The position numbers and the translations under genes were made by a program. Source: Streptomyces tuirus (GTDB lineage: Bacteria; Actinomycetota; Actinomycetes; Streptomycetales; Streptomycetaceae). From it: a stretch of 64,000 bases of DNA. The notes beneath the pieces are model-generated. The model was not told where the DNA came from and did not search any database. It saw nothing but the letters and a program-made list of their open reading frames with translations. Numbering within the stretch: the first letter of the stretch is position 1; every line of letters starts with the position of its first letter. Positions 45,085 to 54,284 of the stretch are shown piece by piece. The stretch is taken from the NCBI GenBank assembly GCA_018195615.1, contig JAGTPG010000002.1:6131501-6195500 (forward strand), read 5' to 3'.

Positions 45085-45231
45085 GATCGTCCTCCAGACA
45101 GGGCCGGGACGAGTGTCCCGAAAGGGGCCCCGGGACCGGGTCCCGGAATTATTCGCCCCCCGATTCGGTCACTATAGAAGCCGCTGATTGCGCCGACGCA
45201 CACAGGGCGCCGACTTACTGAGGATTGAGTC

Positions 45232-46111
45232 TTGACTGACCAGTTGCGACTGATGGCCGTTCACGCACACCCCGACGACGAGTCGAGCAAGGGCGCGGCG
45301 ACCATGGCGAAGTACGTGTCCGAGGGGGTGGACGTGCTGGTGGTGACCTGCACGGGAGGGGAACGCGGCTCCATCCTCAACCCGAAGCTCCAGGGTGACA
45401 AGTACATCGAGGAGCACATCCACGAGGTACGCAAGAAGGAGATGGACGAGGCCCGCGAGATCCTCGGCGTCAAGCAGGAGTGGCTCGGCTTCGTCGACTC
45501 GGGCCTGCCCGAGGGGACCCGCTGCCGCCGCTGCCGGAGGGCTGCTTCGCCCTGGAGGACGTCGACCACGCGGCCGGTGAGCTGGTGCGGAGGATCCGCG
45601 CCTTCCGCCCGCAGGTGATCACCACCTACGACGAGAACGGCGGCTACCCGCACCCCGACCACATCATGACCCACAAGATCTCCATGGTGGCGTTCGAGGG
45701 GCGGCGGACACCGAGAAGTACCCGGAGGCGGAGTACGGCCCCGCCTACCAGCCGCAGAAGCTGTACTACAACCAGGGCTTCAACCGCCCGCGCACCGAGG
45801 CCCTGCACCAGGCGATGCTGGACCGCGGTCTGGAGTCGCCCTACGGGGAGTGGCTCAAGCGCTGGGACGAGTTCGGCCGCAACGAGCGCACGCTCACCAC
45901 GCACATCCCCTGCGCCGACTTCTACGAGATCCGCGACAAGGCGCTGATCGCGCACGCCACGCAGATCGACCCGGACGGGGGCTGGTTCCGGGTGCCGATG
46001 GAGATCCAGCGGGAGGTCTGGCCGACGGAGGAGTACGAGCTGGCGAAGTCCCTCGTCGATACCTCCCTCCCCGAGGACGACCTCTTCGCGGGCGTCCGCG
46101 ACAATGCCTGA
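45232..46111 (+). CDS. mca: Mycothiol S-conjugate amidase, two frameshifts
   Basis: Zinc amidase that cleaves mycothiol conjugates of toxins and antibiotics, releasing a mercapturic acid for export. LmbE/PIG-L fold: zinc ligands H13 and D16 in VHAHPDDESS and H144 in GGYPHPDHIM. The mca-specific part continues with PQKLYYNQGFNRPR and DPDGGWFRVPMEIQREVWPTEE. One G is missing near 45519 and one near 45700 (both GAGGGG runs); corrected length is 293 residues. Start TTG 45232 with GAGG about 10 bases upstream. MshB is the close relative; the C-terminal QREVWPTEEYELA region favours Mca. Confidence 0.92.
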
Positions 46112-46112
46112 C

Positions 46113-46424
46113 ATGAGCGCAAGCGCAAGCCTGGCAATGACGCACCTCGTCTCCTTCGCCAAGGAGGTCGACGAGGACAAGGTCACCCCCGGCGTCCTCG
46201 GCTTCATCGTCTTCGCGGTGATGGCCCTGGCGGTGTGGGGCCTGATGAAGTCCATGAACCGGCACATGAGCCGGGTCGACTTCACCCAGGTCCCGGACCC
46301 CAAGGCCGAGCCGGCGGATGCGGAGACCGCGGAGACGCAGACCGCGGAGACGCCGACCGCGGAGACGCCGACCGCGGAGGCGGAGACGGCGGAGGCCTCC
46401 GGGCAGGGCAAGAAGCAAGGCTGA
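46113..46424 (+). CDS. Small membrane protein with TAE repeats
   Basis: About 103 residues from ATG 46113 (ATG 46104 overlaps mca by 8 bp). An N-terminal segment is followed by one helix (GFIVFAVMALAVWGLM) and a basic patch, then an Ala/Glu/Thr tail made of repeats TAETQ-TAETP-TAETP-TAEAE coded by about 15-bp tandem units at 46325-46392. Probably translated with mca. Function unknown; the tail length is likely to vary between strains. Confidence 0.75.
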   Translation: MSASASLAMTHLVSFAKEVDEDKVTPGVLGFIVFAVMALAVWGLMKSMNRHMSRVDFTQVPDPKAEPADAETAETQTAETPTAETPTAEAETAEASGQGKKQG

Positions 46425-46442
46425 CGCCCCTCACCGGGGCGA

Positions 46443-46474
46443 CACCCGTCGGTGGCCGTCGCCGCCGACGGGTG
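46443..46474. terminator. Bidirectional terminator
   Basis: CACCCGTCGG (46443-46452) pairs perfectly with CCGACGGGTG (46465-46474) around a 12-nt loop, between two convergent genes. A smaller GCCCC/GGGGC hairpin lies just before it. Confidence 0.75.
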
Positions 46475-46484
46475 CCCGCGTGCG

Positions 46485-49400
46485 CTACGCCTTCGACTCC
46501 ACGGCCACGCCCATGACCTCCCGCGCGTGCCGGCGCGGTGTCATCCCGAGCTCCCAGGCCTGCCACCCGGCCTCCAGGCTCACTCCCCGTTCCAGCAGCA
46601 GCGCCCAGGCGTCGGCGTACTCGTCGAGCTTGTCGTCCCGCAGGGGATGACCGGCCCGGGACAGCTGGGCCAGCTCCTCCTGGGCCACGGCCGTACCGAC
46701 CTCCATGCCGCCGGGGGCCGCGTACGGCAACAGCGTGCAGCGCAGGAAACGGGCCCAGTCCTCGCCCCGCCGGTCGCCGTACGACGTGAAGAGGTCCACC
46801 GCCTCGTCGCACAGGCTCAGCGCCTGCTGTGTGCGGGCGTTGCCCGCGTCCACCACCGCCAGCTCCAGGCAGGTCCACGCCTCGCCGTGGGCGACGCCGA
46901 TGCGCTGGAAGTCGGCGCGGGCGTCGACGAGCAGTTGCCGCGCGAAGCCCGAGTTGCGCAGCGAACCCGTCTGGGCCGCGCGCTGGTCGCGGGTCGCCCG
47001 GGCCGAGTGGTGGCGGGCGCAGGCCAGGCCGTACACGTCCCGCATCCGGGAGAACATCGTGCGGGAGCGTTCCAGCTCACGGACCGCCTGGTCCAGGTTG
47101 CCCGTCTCCTCCAGCGCCTGGCCCAGGTAGTACAGCGTCCAGGCTTCGCCCCGCGCGTCCTCGTTGTCGCGGTGCCGGGCGGCGGCCCCGCGCAGTTCCT
47201 CCACGGCCGGGGAGGCGTCCCCGTCGACCAGCCGGGCCCGGGCCAGCTGGGTCAGGGCCCAGGCCTCGCCCCGGGCGTCCCGGGTACGGCCGTACAGATC
47301 GAGAGCCGCGCGCAGCTCGGACTCGGCGCGCGGGACGTCCCCCATGCGCAGGCCCAGCTGGCCCAGCTGGAAGTGGGCCCAGGCCTGGCCGTGCACGGAC
47401 TCGCCCCGGCGGTGCAGGACCAGGGACTCCTCCAGCAGGTCCAGGGCCTCCGCCACCTGGGCGCGGTCGCGTTCCACGGCCGCCAGGGCGTGCATCGTCC
47501 AGGCCCGGTCGGTCGCCAGCTCGGGGAGGCCTGCAGCGCCAGGGCCTCGCGGAGCTTCGCCGACGCCTCCGTCAGGTTGCCCTGGTGGTGCAGGGTGATG
47601 CCGAGGGAGCACAGGGCCCGGGCGGCACCCGCGTCGTGGTGGGCCTCCCGGTACAGGTCGACGACGGAGGCCAGGGTCGTACGCGCCTTGTCCAGCTCGC
47701 CGAGCTGCCTCGCGGCGATGCCGGTGCGCCACTGCACCGACCGGACCAGCAGTCCCTCGTCCACCGCCTGCGCCAGCTCACTGATCTCGCCCAGGCGGTA
47801 CAGGTCACCGCGCAGCAGGCAGTAGTCGCACAGGGCGCCCAGGAGGTTCAGGACCGCCGCCTGGTTCACGCCCTCGGCGTGCCGCAGCGCCGCCGTGATG
47901 AAGCTCGACTCGTCGTCCAGCCAGCGCAGCGCCTCGTCGAGGGAGGTGAAGCCGTACGGGCTGAAACGGTTGGTGCGGGTCGACATGTTGCCGTCGACCA
48001 TGCGCAGCACCGAGTCGGCCAGCTCGGCGTAGTTCACGATCAGCCGCTCCTGCGCCGCCGTGCGCTCGGCCGGTTCCTCCTCGTCGAGGAGCCGGGCCTG
48101 GGCGAAGGCGCGGACCAGGTCGTGCAGCCGGTAGCGGTCGCCCCGGACGTGGTCGATCAGGCCCGCGCGAGTCAGGGCCTTGAGATGGCGTTTGGCCTCC
48201 GCCTCGTCGGTGGCCAGCAGCGCGGCGGCCGCCGCCGCGCCGAGCGAGGCCCGGCCGGCCAGGGCCAGACGGCGCAGCAGCCGCCGTGCGGTCTCCGGCT
48301 GGTCGGTGTACCGCAGCCACAGGGCTCGCTCGACCGGCTCGACCGGGCCGTACGCGCCGAGGTCCGTGGCCAGCGCGCGCGGGGAGCGCGGGCCGAGGCA
48401 CGACCCCACGACGCGCAGCGCCAGCGGCAGGCCGCCGCACAGCTCCCGCACCCGGTCGGCGGACTCGGCGTCGTACGGCCCGGAACGGTCCTGCGCCGCC
48501 GCGCCCAGCAGCTCCTCCGCACCGGCCGCGTCCAGCGGCTCCACCGCCAGCTGATGCACCCGCGCGGGCAGATCTCCGAGCTCCAGCGGGCCCCGCGCGG
48601 TCACCAGTACCAGGCTGTCGGACCGCTCCGGGACCAGGGCGCGGACCTGCCCGGCGTCCGAGGCGTCGTCGAGGACGATCGTGACCGGCAGGCCGGTCAG
48701 ATGCTGGTGGTACAGCTCGCTGAGCCGTTTGACCTGCTGATCGGGGGAGGAACGCTCGCGGAACAGCAGCTGCTCGCGGGGCGCGCCGAGCCGGTTGAGC
48801 AGGTGCAGCAGGGCGTTGCGGGTGGAGAGCGGCGACTCGCCCGGGCCCTCGGCGCGCAGGTCGACCACACAGGCACCGCGGAAGTAGTCCTTCAGATCGT
48901 GCGTGGCGTGCACCGCGAGCGTCGTACGGCCGCTGCCGGGCGTGCCGTGCAGCACGACCACCGTCGGCTGGGTCGCTGTGCTCGCCCGGGCCGCCTGCAC
49001 CCACTGCCGGATCTGCGCCAGCTCCTGCCGCCGCCCCGCGAACGGCTCAGCCGGTTCCGGCAGCTGCCCGAAGGACTGCGACAGCACGTTTCGCCCGCGC
49101 GCCGCCGCGCTCTTGTCCGCGCCCCGCAGCCGCGGCCCCGTCTGCTTCGGCCCGGTCGAGGCGGCGAGCACCCGCTGCTGGTCCAGGAACGGCCGGATAC
49201 CCCGCACCTCCAGCGCCGTCAGCCACTGCAGCCGCAGCTGTTCGGGCCCGCCCGGCTGGCTCACGGCCCCGGCGCGGCGGTGCGCGGCCGGCAGATGCGA
49301 GCCGACCACCTTCACGACCGTCGCCGCGGCGCCCACGACCCCGACGGTCACGCCCGCGCCGACCGCCGTCCCGGCACCCGTGCCGAGCGCCATGTCGGCG

Positions 49401-49681
49401 ACGACAGCGGTGAGTGCCGCGACCCCGGCCACCAGCAGCGGCGTCCCGGCGCCCTCGCGGGCGTACCGCTGCCCGAAGGTGAGCTGTCCGGCCGCCGCCT
49501 CGTCCAGGGCGCGCGTGTAGGCCTCGTACTCCTCGGCCGCGCTCTGCGCCATCGCGTCGAGAGCCCCGCGCGCCCGCGTGAGCAGCACCTTCCCGTCGGT
49601 GCGCCCGCCCGTCCGGCGCACCTCCTCCTCCACGGCCCGCACCAACAGCCGCTCGGCCTCCGCCCGATGACTGTCCCGCAT
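46485..49681 (-). CDS. Membrane-anchored STAND ATPase with TPR repeats, one frameshift
   Basis: A 1,065-residue signalling ATPase after correction. Two hydrophobic helices (about 80-98 and 104-128) precede an NB-ARC-like module: Walker A GTPGSGRT (246-253), Walker B VTIVLDDASD (D338/D339), and LCGGLPLALRVVG. The C-terminal third is a row of TPR units (AWAHFQLGQLGLRMGDVPRAESELRAAL and similar). One G is missing near 47530 (CTGCAGGCC). The start ATG 49681 has GGAGGGGG eight bases upstream. Such proteins oligomerise on ligand binding; no effector domain is seen, so it may be a regulator or a defence-like sensor. Confidence 0.85.
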
Positions 49682-49988
49682 GTCACGTCCCCCTCCGGCG
49701 GCAACGGCGTTCTCGGCGGTCACCTCGGTCGTTCCCTCGGTCGTTTCCTTGGTCAAGTGTGCTGCGGACGGCGCATCGGGGCGAGGGGGCGTGCCCGGAC
49801 CGATTGTGTGAAGAGGAGCGCGGGCCGGTATGCGGCACGCGCGGCGGACGTGCGTCGGGCAAGGGGGCCTTGTCCGCACAACCCGGGTCATTGAGAGGGA
49901 GCACGGTAGATTGGGCACCGGCCGGCTCTGGCTCAACGGTGTGTCGTGTGCGGTCCGTGAGTTGATGTCATGACACACAGGGGTACAG
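49682..49988. other. Divergent intergenic region (307 bp)
   Basis: Between the STAND ATPase and the ImmA-like gene. Contains palindrome TGTCATGACA (49966-49975) inside a longer inverted pair GTGTGTC (49940-49946) and GACACAC (49972-49978) that could bind a repressor. No ORF supported. Confidence 0.45.
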
Positions 49989-50519
49989 GTGTTCACCAGA
50001 TTATTCCGGCGCGGTAGGGGGCGTTTCCCGGCCCTGGGCGACGATCGGCGACGGGACGCGGAGCTGAGATCGCACAGCCGCCGGCTGATGCGGGAACTCG
50101 CTCCTCCGCTGCCGCTCGGCGTCACCCGGCTCTGCGAGTTGCTGGCCGAGCAGCGCGGCACGCCGATCAGGCTGCTGGAGTGGGATCTGCCGGCCGACGG
50201 CCCGTTCGGGGTCCTGCTCTCCCGCCAGGACGAGGACGTCATCGTCTACCAGGCGAAGACCACCAAGGCCCATCAGGAGCACATCATCCTGCATGAGGTC
50301 GGGCACATCGTCGCCTACGACCTGGCCGGGGAGCGGCCCGAGCAGCCGCAGTTGCGCAACTGCTACTCCGACCGGGACGAGAGGGACGCGGAGATCGTCG
50401 CGTCCACGCTCATGCACCAGGCGATGACGGCGCAGCGGCAGGCGCGGCGCCACGGGCTCGACGAGCCGTGGCGGCCCTCCGTCTACGGCAGTCTCGTCTT
50501 CGAGGACGGGCTCACCTGA
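49989..50519 (+). CDS. ImmA/IrrE-like metallopeptidase
   Basis: A 176-residue protein with the zinc-protease motif LHEVGHIVA (H102, E103, H106) and a likely third ligand E135 in DAEIVAS. ImmA/IrrE enzymes cleave or otherwise inactivate a partner HTH repressor. An EspR-like HTH gene lies 1 kb downstream on the other strand. Start GTG 49989; no good ribosome-binding site. Role here is inferred from the motif and neighbour. Confidence 0.8.
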   Translation: MFTRLFRRGRGRFPALGDDRRRDAELRSHSRRLMRELAPPLPLGVTRLCELLAEQRGTPIRLLEWDLPADGPFGVLLSRQDEDVIVYQAKTTKAHQEHIILHEVGHIVAYDLAGERPEQPQLRNCYSDRDERDAEIVASTLMHQAMTAQRQARRHGLDEPWRPSVYGSLVFEDGLT

Positions 50520-50524
50520 ACTCC

Positions 50525-50560
50525 GGGCCGCCGTCCGGCCCTTGGGCCGGGCGGCGGCCC
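50525..50560. terminator. Strong bidirectional terminator
   Basis: A 17-bp stem GGGCCGCCGTCCGGCCC (50525-50541) with GGGCCGGGCGGCGGCCC (50544-50560), one G:U pair and a minimal loop, between convergent genes. Confidence 0.85.
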
Positions 50561-50588
50561 CGTCCCGCCCGCAGTTGTGTGGGGCTGC

Positions 50589-51500
50589 TCAGGGGACCAG
50601 CACCAGCTTGCCGCGGAAACCGCCGCTTTCCAGGCGCCGGTGGGCCTCGGCTGCTTCCTCGAACGGGAGCACCGTGGTCTCCTGGCTCGGGCCGTCCCCT
50701 CGGGCCGCGGTCTCGGCCACGCCGACCAGGTCGTCCCGGTCCAGTTCCACGCCGATGAGGGTGTACGCCACGTCGGGCCGCGTGGCGGGGTCCGGAGCGC
50801 TGAACGGGGTGATGGTGAGGAAGGCGCCCTGCGGGCGCACGGCCTCGAACAGGCCGGGCGCGCCGCCGGCGTCGATCACCATGTCGTAGGCCCCGGCCTC
50901 CACCTGTGAGGGATCGGTGAGCACCGCGCCGTCGGCCGGGCGCCCGGCCCGCCGCTCCTGCCATGCGGAGTGGTCGGCGGGGCGGACGAGCAGGTCGGTT
51001 CGGGCCGACGCCTCGTCGAGCAGGCGGGCCGCGAGGTGTGCGCCGACGCCCCCCTGGGCGCCGATCAGCAGGATCCGCTTGCCTCGGCGGTCCGGGGTCC
51101 GACGCAGCAACTGCACCGCGGTCACGCCCGCGAGCGGCAGTGCCGCGGCGTCCGTGAGTGTCATTCCCTGCGGCACGTGCGCCACGTACTCCGGGTCGAA
51201 GGCCACGTACTCGGCCATGCTGCCCACGCCGGTGCCCAGTTGGGCGGTCATCGCCAGGACGCGGTCACCGGTGCGGAAGCCGGAGCCCGCCGGGGCGTGC
51301 GCGACGGTGCCCGCCAGGTCCCAGCCGAGCACGGCGGGCAGGGAGGTGGGGATCTGACCCGAACGAGTCGCCAGGTCCACCGGGTTGACGGCGGCGGCGG
51401 CTGTCTTGATCACCAGTTTCTCCGCGGTCTCCGGCTCGGGCACCTCCTGGACTTCCAGAACCTCCGGTCCGCCGGTCCGTGTGAGGCGGACGGCCTTCAC
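50589..51500 (-). CDS. Zinc-less quinone oxidoreductase-type MDR protein
   Basis: A 303-residue medium-chain dehydrogenase. It lacks catalytic and structural zinc cysteines and has the NADPH loop LLIGAQGGVGAHLAA, so it resembles NADPH:quinone or enoyl reductases. Start GTG 51500 overlaps the stop of the EspR-like gene (GTGA), so they form one operon. Substrate unknown. Confidence 0.85.
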   Translation of the reverse strand: MKAVRLTRTGGPEVLEVQEVPEPETAEKLVIKTAAAAVNPVDLATRSGQIPTSLPAVLGWDLAGTVAHAPAGSGFRTGDRVLAMTAQLGTGVGSMAEYVAFDPEYVAHVPQGMTLTDAAALPLAGVTAVQLLRRTPDRRGKRILLIGAQGGVGAHLAARLLDEASARTDLLVRPADHSAWQERRAGRPADGAVLTDPSQVEAGAYDMVIDAGGAPGLFEAVRPQGAFLTITPFSAPDPATRPDVAYTLIGVELDRDDLVGVAETAARGDGPSQETTVLPFEEAAEAHRRLESGGFRGKLVLVP

Positions 51501-51963
51501 GCGTCTCCCTCCTCGGGGAGGACTTCGCGGACTTCTTCGGGTCGTCCAGCACGTCCATGATGGACAGGAGTTGCTCGCGCATTTCCGGAGTGAGCTGGCC
51601 GGCGCGCATGGCGATCGAGCGCACCTGCCGGTCGGAGAGTGCTTCGGCCCACTCGTCCTTCTCCTCCTGGACGGCGGTGGGCGGTTCCGCCTCGGAGATG
51701 AGTGCGCTCACCGACACCGGCAGCGTCATCTCCCGGGACTGGAAGTAACGCACGATCGCCGAGAGCACGCTGACCGTCGGGTTGGTCTGCGAACCGTTGC
51801 GCAACGCCGTCAGGTAACTCCGGGAGATCGTGACGTCGTGGCTCGGGTCCTGCGAGATCGCCTGGGCGACTTCGGAGGTTGTCGGTTCACGCAGGCGGCC
51901 CACGGCATCAGCCGTGGCGGCATCCGCGAACCAGGCATTCAGGCGTTCTGCCAGCGTGGCCAT
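51497..51963 (-). CDS. EspR-like HTH regulator, one frameshift
   Basis: A 155-residue regulator. N-terminal HTH (LAERLNAWFAD...TSEVAQAI...TISRSYLTALRNGSQTNPTVSVLSAIVRYF) and C-terminal dimerisation helices (SDRQVRSIAMRAGQLTPEMREQLLSIMDVLD) line up with mycobacterial EspR. One C is missing near 51519 (CCTCCCCGAGG); correction gives SSPEEGDA and a stop overlapping the next gene. It is divergent from the cyclitol operon across 233 bp, so it is the best candidate for its regulator. Coupled with a quinone oxidoreductase gene. Confidence 0.82.
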
Positions 51964-52100
51964 GCGGTCGACCTTCCAGGGGGGTTGCGGCGACTCAGGG
52001 TTGGCGGCGGTGAGGCGCGGTGCGGCTCAGCCCTGCGGATGCGCGCTGCGTGGTCCCCCGTGCATCGACAGCGTCGTCTCCGTGCTTACAAGCGTAGCAC

Positions 52101-52194
52101 GAATGTCATATAGGAGGTCGTGGTGCTAGTATATTCGACACAGCGCTGCTGAAGAGGTCTTCTGTTCAGTGATGTGGCATCAATTTTGGAGGGG
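52101..52194 (+). promoter_or_regulatory. Promoter region of the cyclitol operon
   Basis: A/T-rich for this genome. TAGTAT/TATATT at 52128-52136 could be the -10. The 8-mer TCATATAG (52106-52113) recurs at 60205-60212 upstream of the hydrolase gene. GGAGGGG (52187-52193) is the ribosome-binding site of the cyclase gene. Confidence 0.5.
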
Positions 52195-52196
52195 AC

Positions 52197-53432
52197 ATGC
52201 ATAGCGGTACTCAGTTCACTCAGGGGCTCCGCCTGGCCATGGACAACGGCCCGGCCTGGACGGTCGAGGCCGTGCGCCAGGTGCGGTACCACGTCGTCAG
52301 CTCCGACCACCTCTTCTCGCCGGACAACACCACGCTGCTGACGGGCTGCCCGGACGCCCCGCTGCGGGCCGGGGAGCGGCGGCTCGTCGTCATCGACGAG
52401 AACGTGGACGCGCTCTACGGCGCGCGGATCCGCGCGTTCTTCGCCCACCACGACATCGCGGTCACGGTGCTCGCCCTGCGCGCCGACGAGACCGTGAAGC
52501 AGTTCGACGCCGTCTCCCGGGTCGTCGACGCCATGAACGACTTCGGTATCGACCGCCGCCGCGAGCCGGTCATCGCCATCGGTGGCGGGGTGCTCACCGA
52601 CATCGTCGGTTTCGCGGCGAGCCTCTACCGGCGCGGGACCCCGTACATCCGCATTCCCACGACGCTGATCGGCCTCGTCGACGCGGGAGTCGGCGTCAAG
52701 ACCGGCGTCAACTACGACACCGGGAAGAACCGGCTGGGTACCTACGCGGCGGCCACGGCCACCTTCCTCGACCGCTCGTTCCTGCGCAGCCTGGATCTGC
52801 GGCACATCAGCAACGGCCTCGCCGAGATCCTGAAGATGGCGCTGATCCGCTCCGAGGAGCTGTTCGAACTGCTGGAGAGGTCCGGCCCCGCGGTACGCGC
52901 GGACCGCTTCCAGGGCTCCACGGGCGAACTCGCCCGGGCCGCCGACGCGATCGTCGCCGAGTCCATCCACCTCATGCTCGAAGAGCTGCAGCCCAACCTG
53001 TGGGAATCCGCGCTGGAGCGTTGCGTGGACTACGGGCACACCTTCAGTCCCACCATCGAGATGCACGCCCTTCCGGAGTTGCTGCACGGCGAGGCCGTCG
53101 TGATCGACATGGCGCTCACCACGGCGCTGGGCGCCCTGCGCGGCGATGTCAGCCAGGGACAGGCCGACCGGATCTTCTCCGTCATCCGCGCGCTCGGGTT
53201 GCCGCTGTGGAACGAGGTGCTGGAGGACCCGAGCCTGCTGGAGGCGGCGCTGCGCGACACCGTGCGCCACCGCGACGGCCGGCAGCGACTGCCGTTGCCG
53301 GTCGGCATCGGGCGCCACCGCTTCGTCAACGACGTCGACCCCGCCGAACTGCGCGCGGCGGCACAGCTGCTGCGCGGCCGTGCCCAGGGCGCGACGCAGG
53401 ACGCCCCGGCCGAGGCCCTGGTGGGCGCATGA
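52197..53432 (+). CDS. 2-epi-5-epi-valiolone synthase (sugar phosphate cyclase)
   Basis: Cyclises sedoheptulose-7-phosphate to a C7 cyclitol, the first step of acarbose-, validamycin- and gabosine-type pathways. A 411-residue member of the dehydroquinate synthase superfamily: NAD/zinc core AIGGGVLTDIVGF (127-139), AGVGVKTGVNY (163-173), KNRLGTY, LAEILKM (E210, K213). The signature that is N-x-G-H-T-F-x-H in dehydroquinate synthase reads D278-Y-G-H-T-F-S-P285, and H358 (RHRDG) replaces the usual C-terminal lysine. As I recall, these are the hallmarks of EEVS. Start ATG 52197 with a strong GGAGGGG; stop overlaps the SDR start. A related cyclase with another product cannot be fully excluded. Confidence 0.9.
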   Translation: MHSGTQFTQGLRLAMDNGPAWTVEAVRQVRYHVVSSDHLFSPDNTTLLTGCPDAPLRAGERRLVVIDENVDALYGARIRAFFAHHDIAVTVLALRADETVKQFDAVSRVVDAMNDFGIDRRREPVIAIGGGVLTDIVGFAASLYRRGTPYIRIPTTLIGLVDAGVGVKTGVNYDTGKNRLGTYAAATATFLDRSFLRSLDLRHISNGLAEILKMALIRSEELFELLERSGPAVRADRFQGSTGELARAADAIVAESIHLMLEELQPNLWESALERCVDYGHTFSPTIEMHALPELLHGEAVVIDMALTTALGALRGDVSQGQADRIFSVIRALGLPLWNEVLEDPSLLEAALRDTVRHRDGRQRLPLPVGIGRHRFVNDVDPAELRAAAQLLRGRAQGATQDAPAEALVGA

Positions 53433-54193
53433 GCACGGAGCGCATGCCCGAGCGTGCGGTGGTGATCGGCGGATCGACCGGGATCGGGCGGGGCGTCGCC
53501 GACGCCTGGGCCGCCGCCGGCATCGAGACCCACGTCTTCAGCCGCAGCCGGCCCGGCGGTGAGGGCGGTGACCGGCTGATCTGGCACCGGCTCGACTTCC
53601 GCGACCCGGAGCAGGCCAAGGAGGCCCTGCTGGCCGGCATCCCGGAACGGACGGATCTGGCCTGCTACTCAGTCGTCTACTTCACCTCCAGGCGCGAGCC
53701 GTTCACGCAGGTGAGCGAGGCCGACTGGCTGGACCAGTTCGCGGTCAACGTGCACGGTCTGTCGTGGACGCTGCGTGTGGCGCTGCCGAGGCTGCGCGCC
53801 GCCGCCCCCGGCATGTTCCTGCACATCTCGTCCGAGGTCGTCTACAACGCCGGGCCGAACCGCTCGGGTTACGCCGCCACCAAGGCCGCCGCCGACTCCC
53901 TGATCCGCTCGGTGTCGCAGGAGATCGACCCGGCCGAGACGACCTTCGTGCAGGCCCTGCCCGCCGGCATGGTCGACAGCCCCGGCATCCGGGCCCGCCG
54001 GTCCGCGGACTTCGACTACAGCGGCTACATGTCCCCGGCCGCCTTCGCGCCGCTGGCCGTCGAGCTCGCCCGCACCCGGGGGGTGCCGCACGCCGGCGAA
54101 GCGCTCGTCGTGCACCAGGACACCACCTGGACGTCCGTCGCGGACGACCTTCCCGTGTCCCAGTCGCGTCCGCTCGCCGGCGCCCGGCCGTAG
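53429..54193 (+). CDS. Short-chain dehydrogenase/reductase
   Basis: Classical SDR, 254 residues. Cofactor motif GGSTGIGRG (14-22), then N107, S135, Y148 and K152 as the active-site set. Its ATG overlaps the cyclase stop by 4 bp. Likely reduces or oxidises a hydroxyl of the C7 cyclitol, in the manner of AcbN or other cyclitol SDRs; that is from context. A 29-bp segment at its 3' end, including the stop codon, is duplicated downstream. Confidence 0.88.
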   Translation: MSTERMPERAVVIGGSTGIGRGVADAWAAAGIETHVFSRSRPGGEGGDRLIWHRLDFRDPEQAKEALLAGIPERTDLACYSVVYFTSRREPFTQVSEADWLDQFAVNVHGLSWTLRVALPRLRAAAPGMFLHISSEVVYNAGPNRSGYAATKAAADSLIRSVSQEIDPAETTFVQALPAGMVDSPGIRARRSADFDYSGYMSPAAFAPLAVELARTRGVPHAGEALVVHQDTTWTSVADDLPVSQSRPLAGARP

Positions 54194-54236
54194 CCGGCCA
54201 TCCGTTCCGCTCACCGGCGCCCGACCGTAGTCGGCC
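54171..54236 (+). repeat. Duplicated 3' end of the SDR gene
   Basis: 54171-54199 and 54208-54236 are 29-bp direct repeats with three mismatches (CGCTCGCCGGCGCCCGGCC versus CGCTCACCGGCGCCCGACC, both then GTAG). The first contains the SDR stop. It accounts for most of the only sizeable gap in the operon. Confidence 0.7.
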
Positions 54237-54284
54237 CTCGGTACGTCACCGGTCCGTCCGCGGACCCTTCCCCAGGAGCATCCC

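Noticed and set aside
52086..53318. Minus-strand 410-codon ORF opposite the cyclase gene
   Set aside because: Antisense to a clear EEVS gene and overlapping its promoter; composition of a shadow frame.
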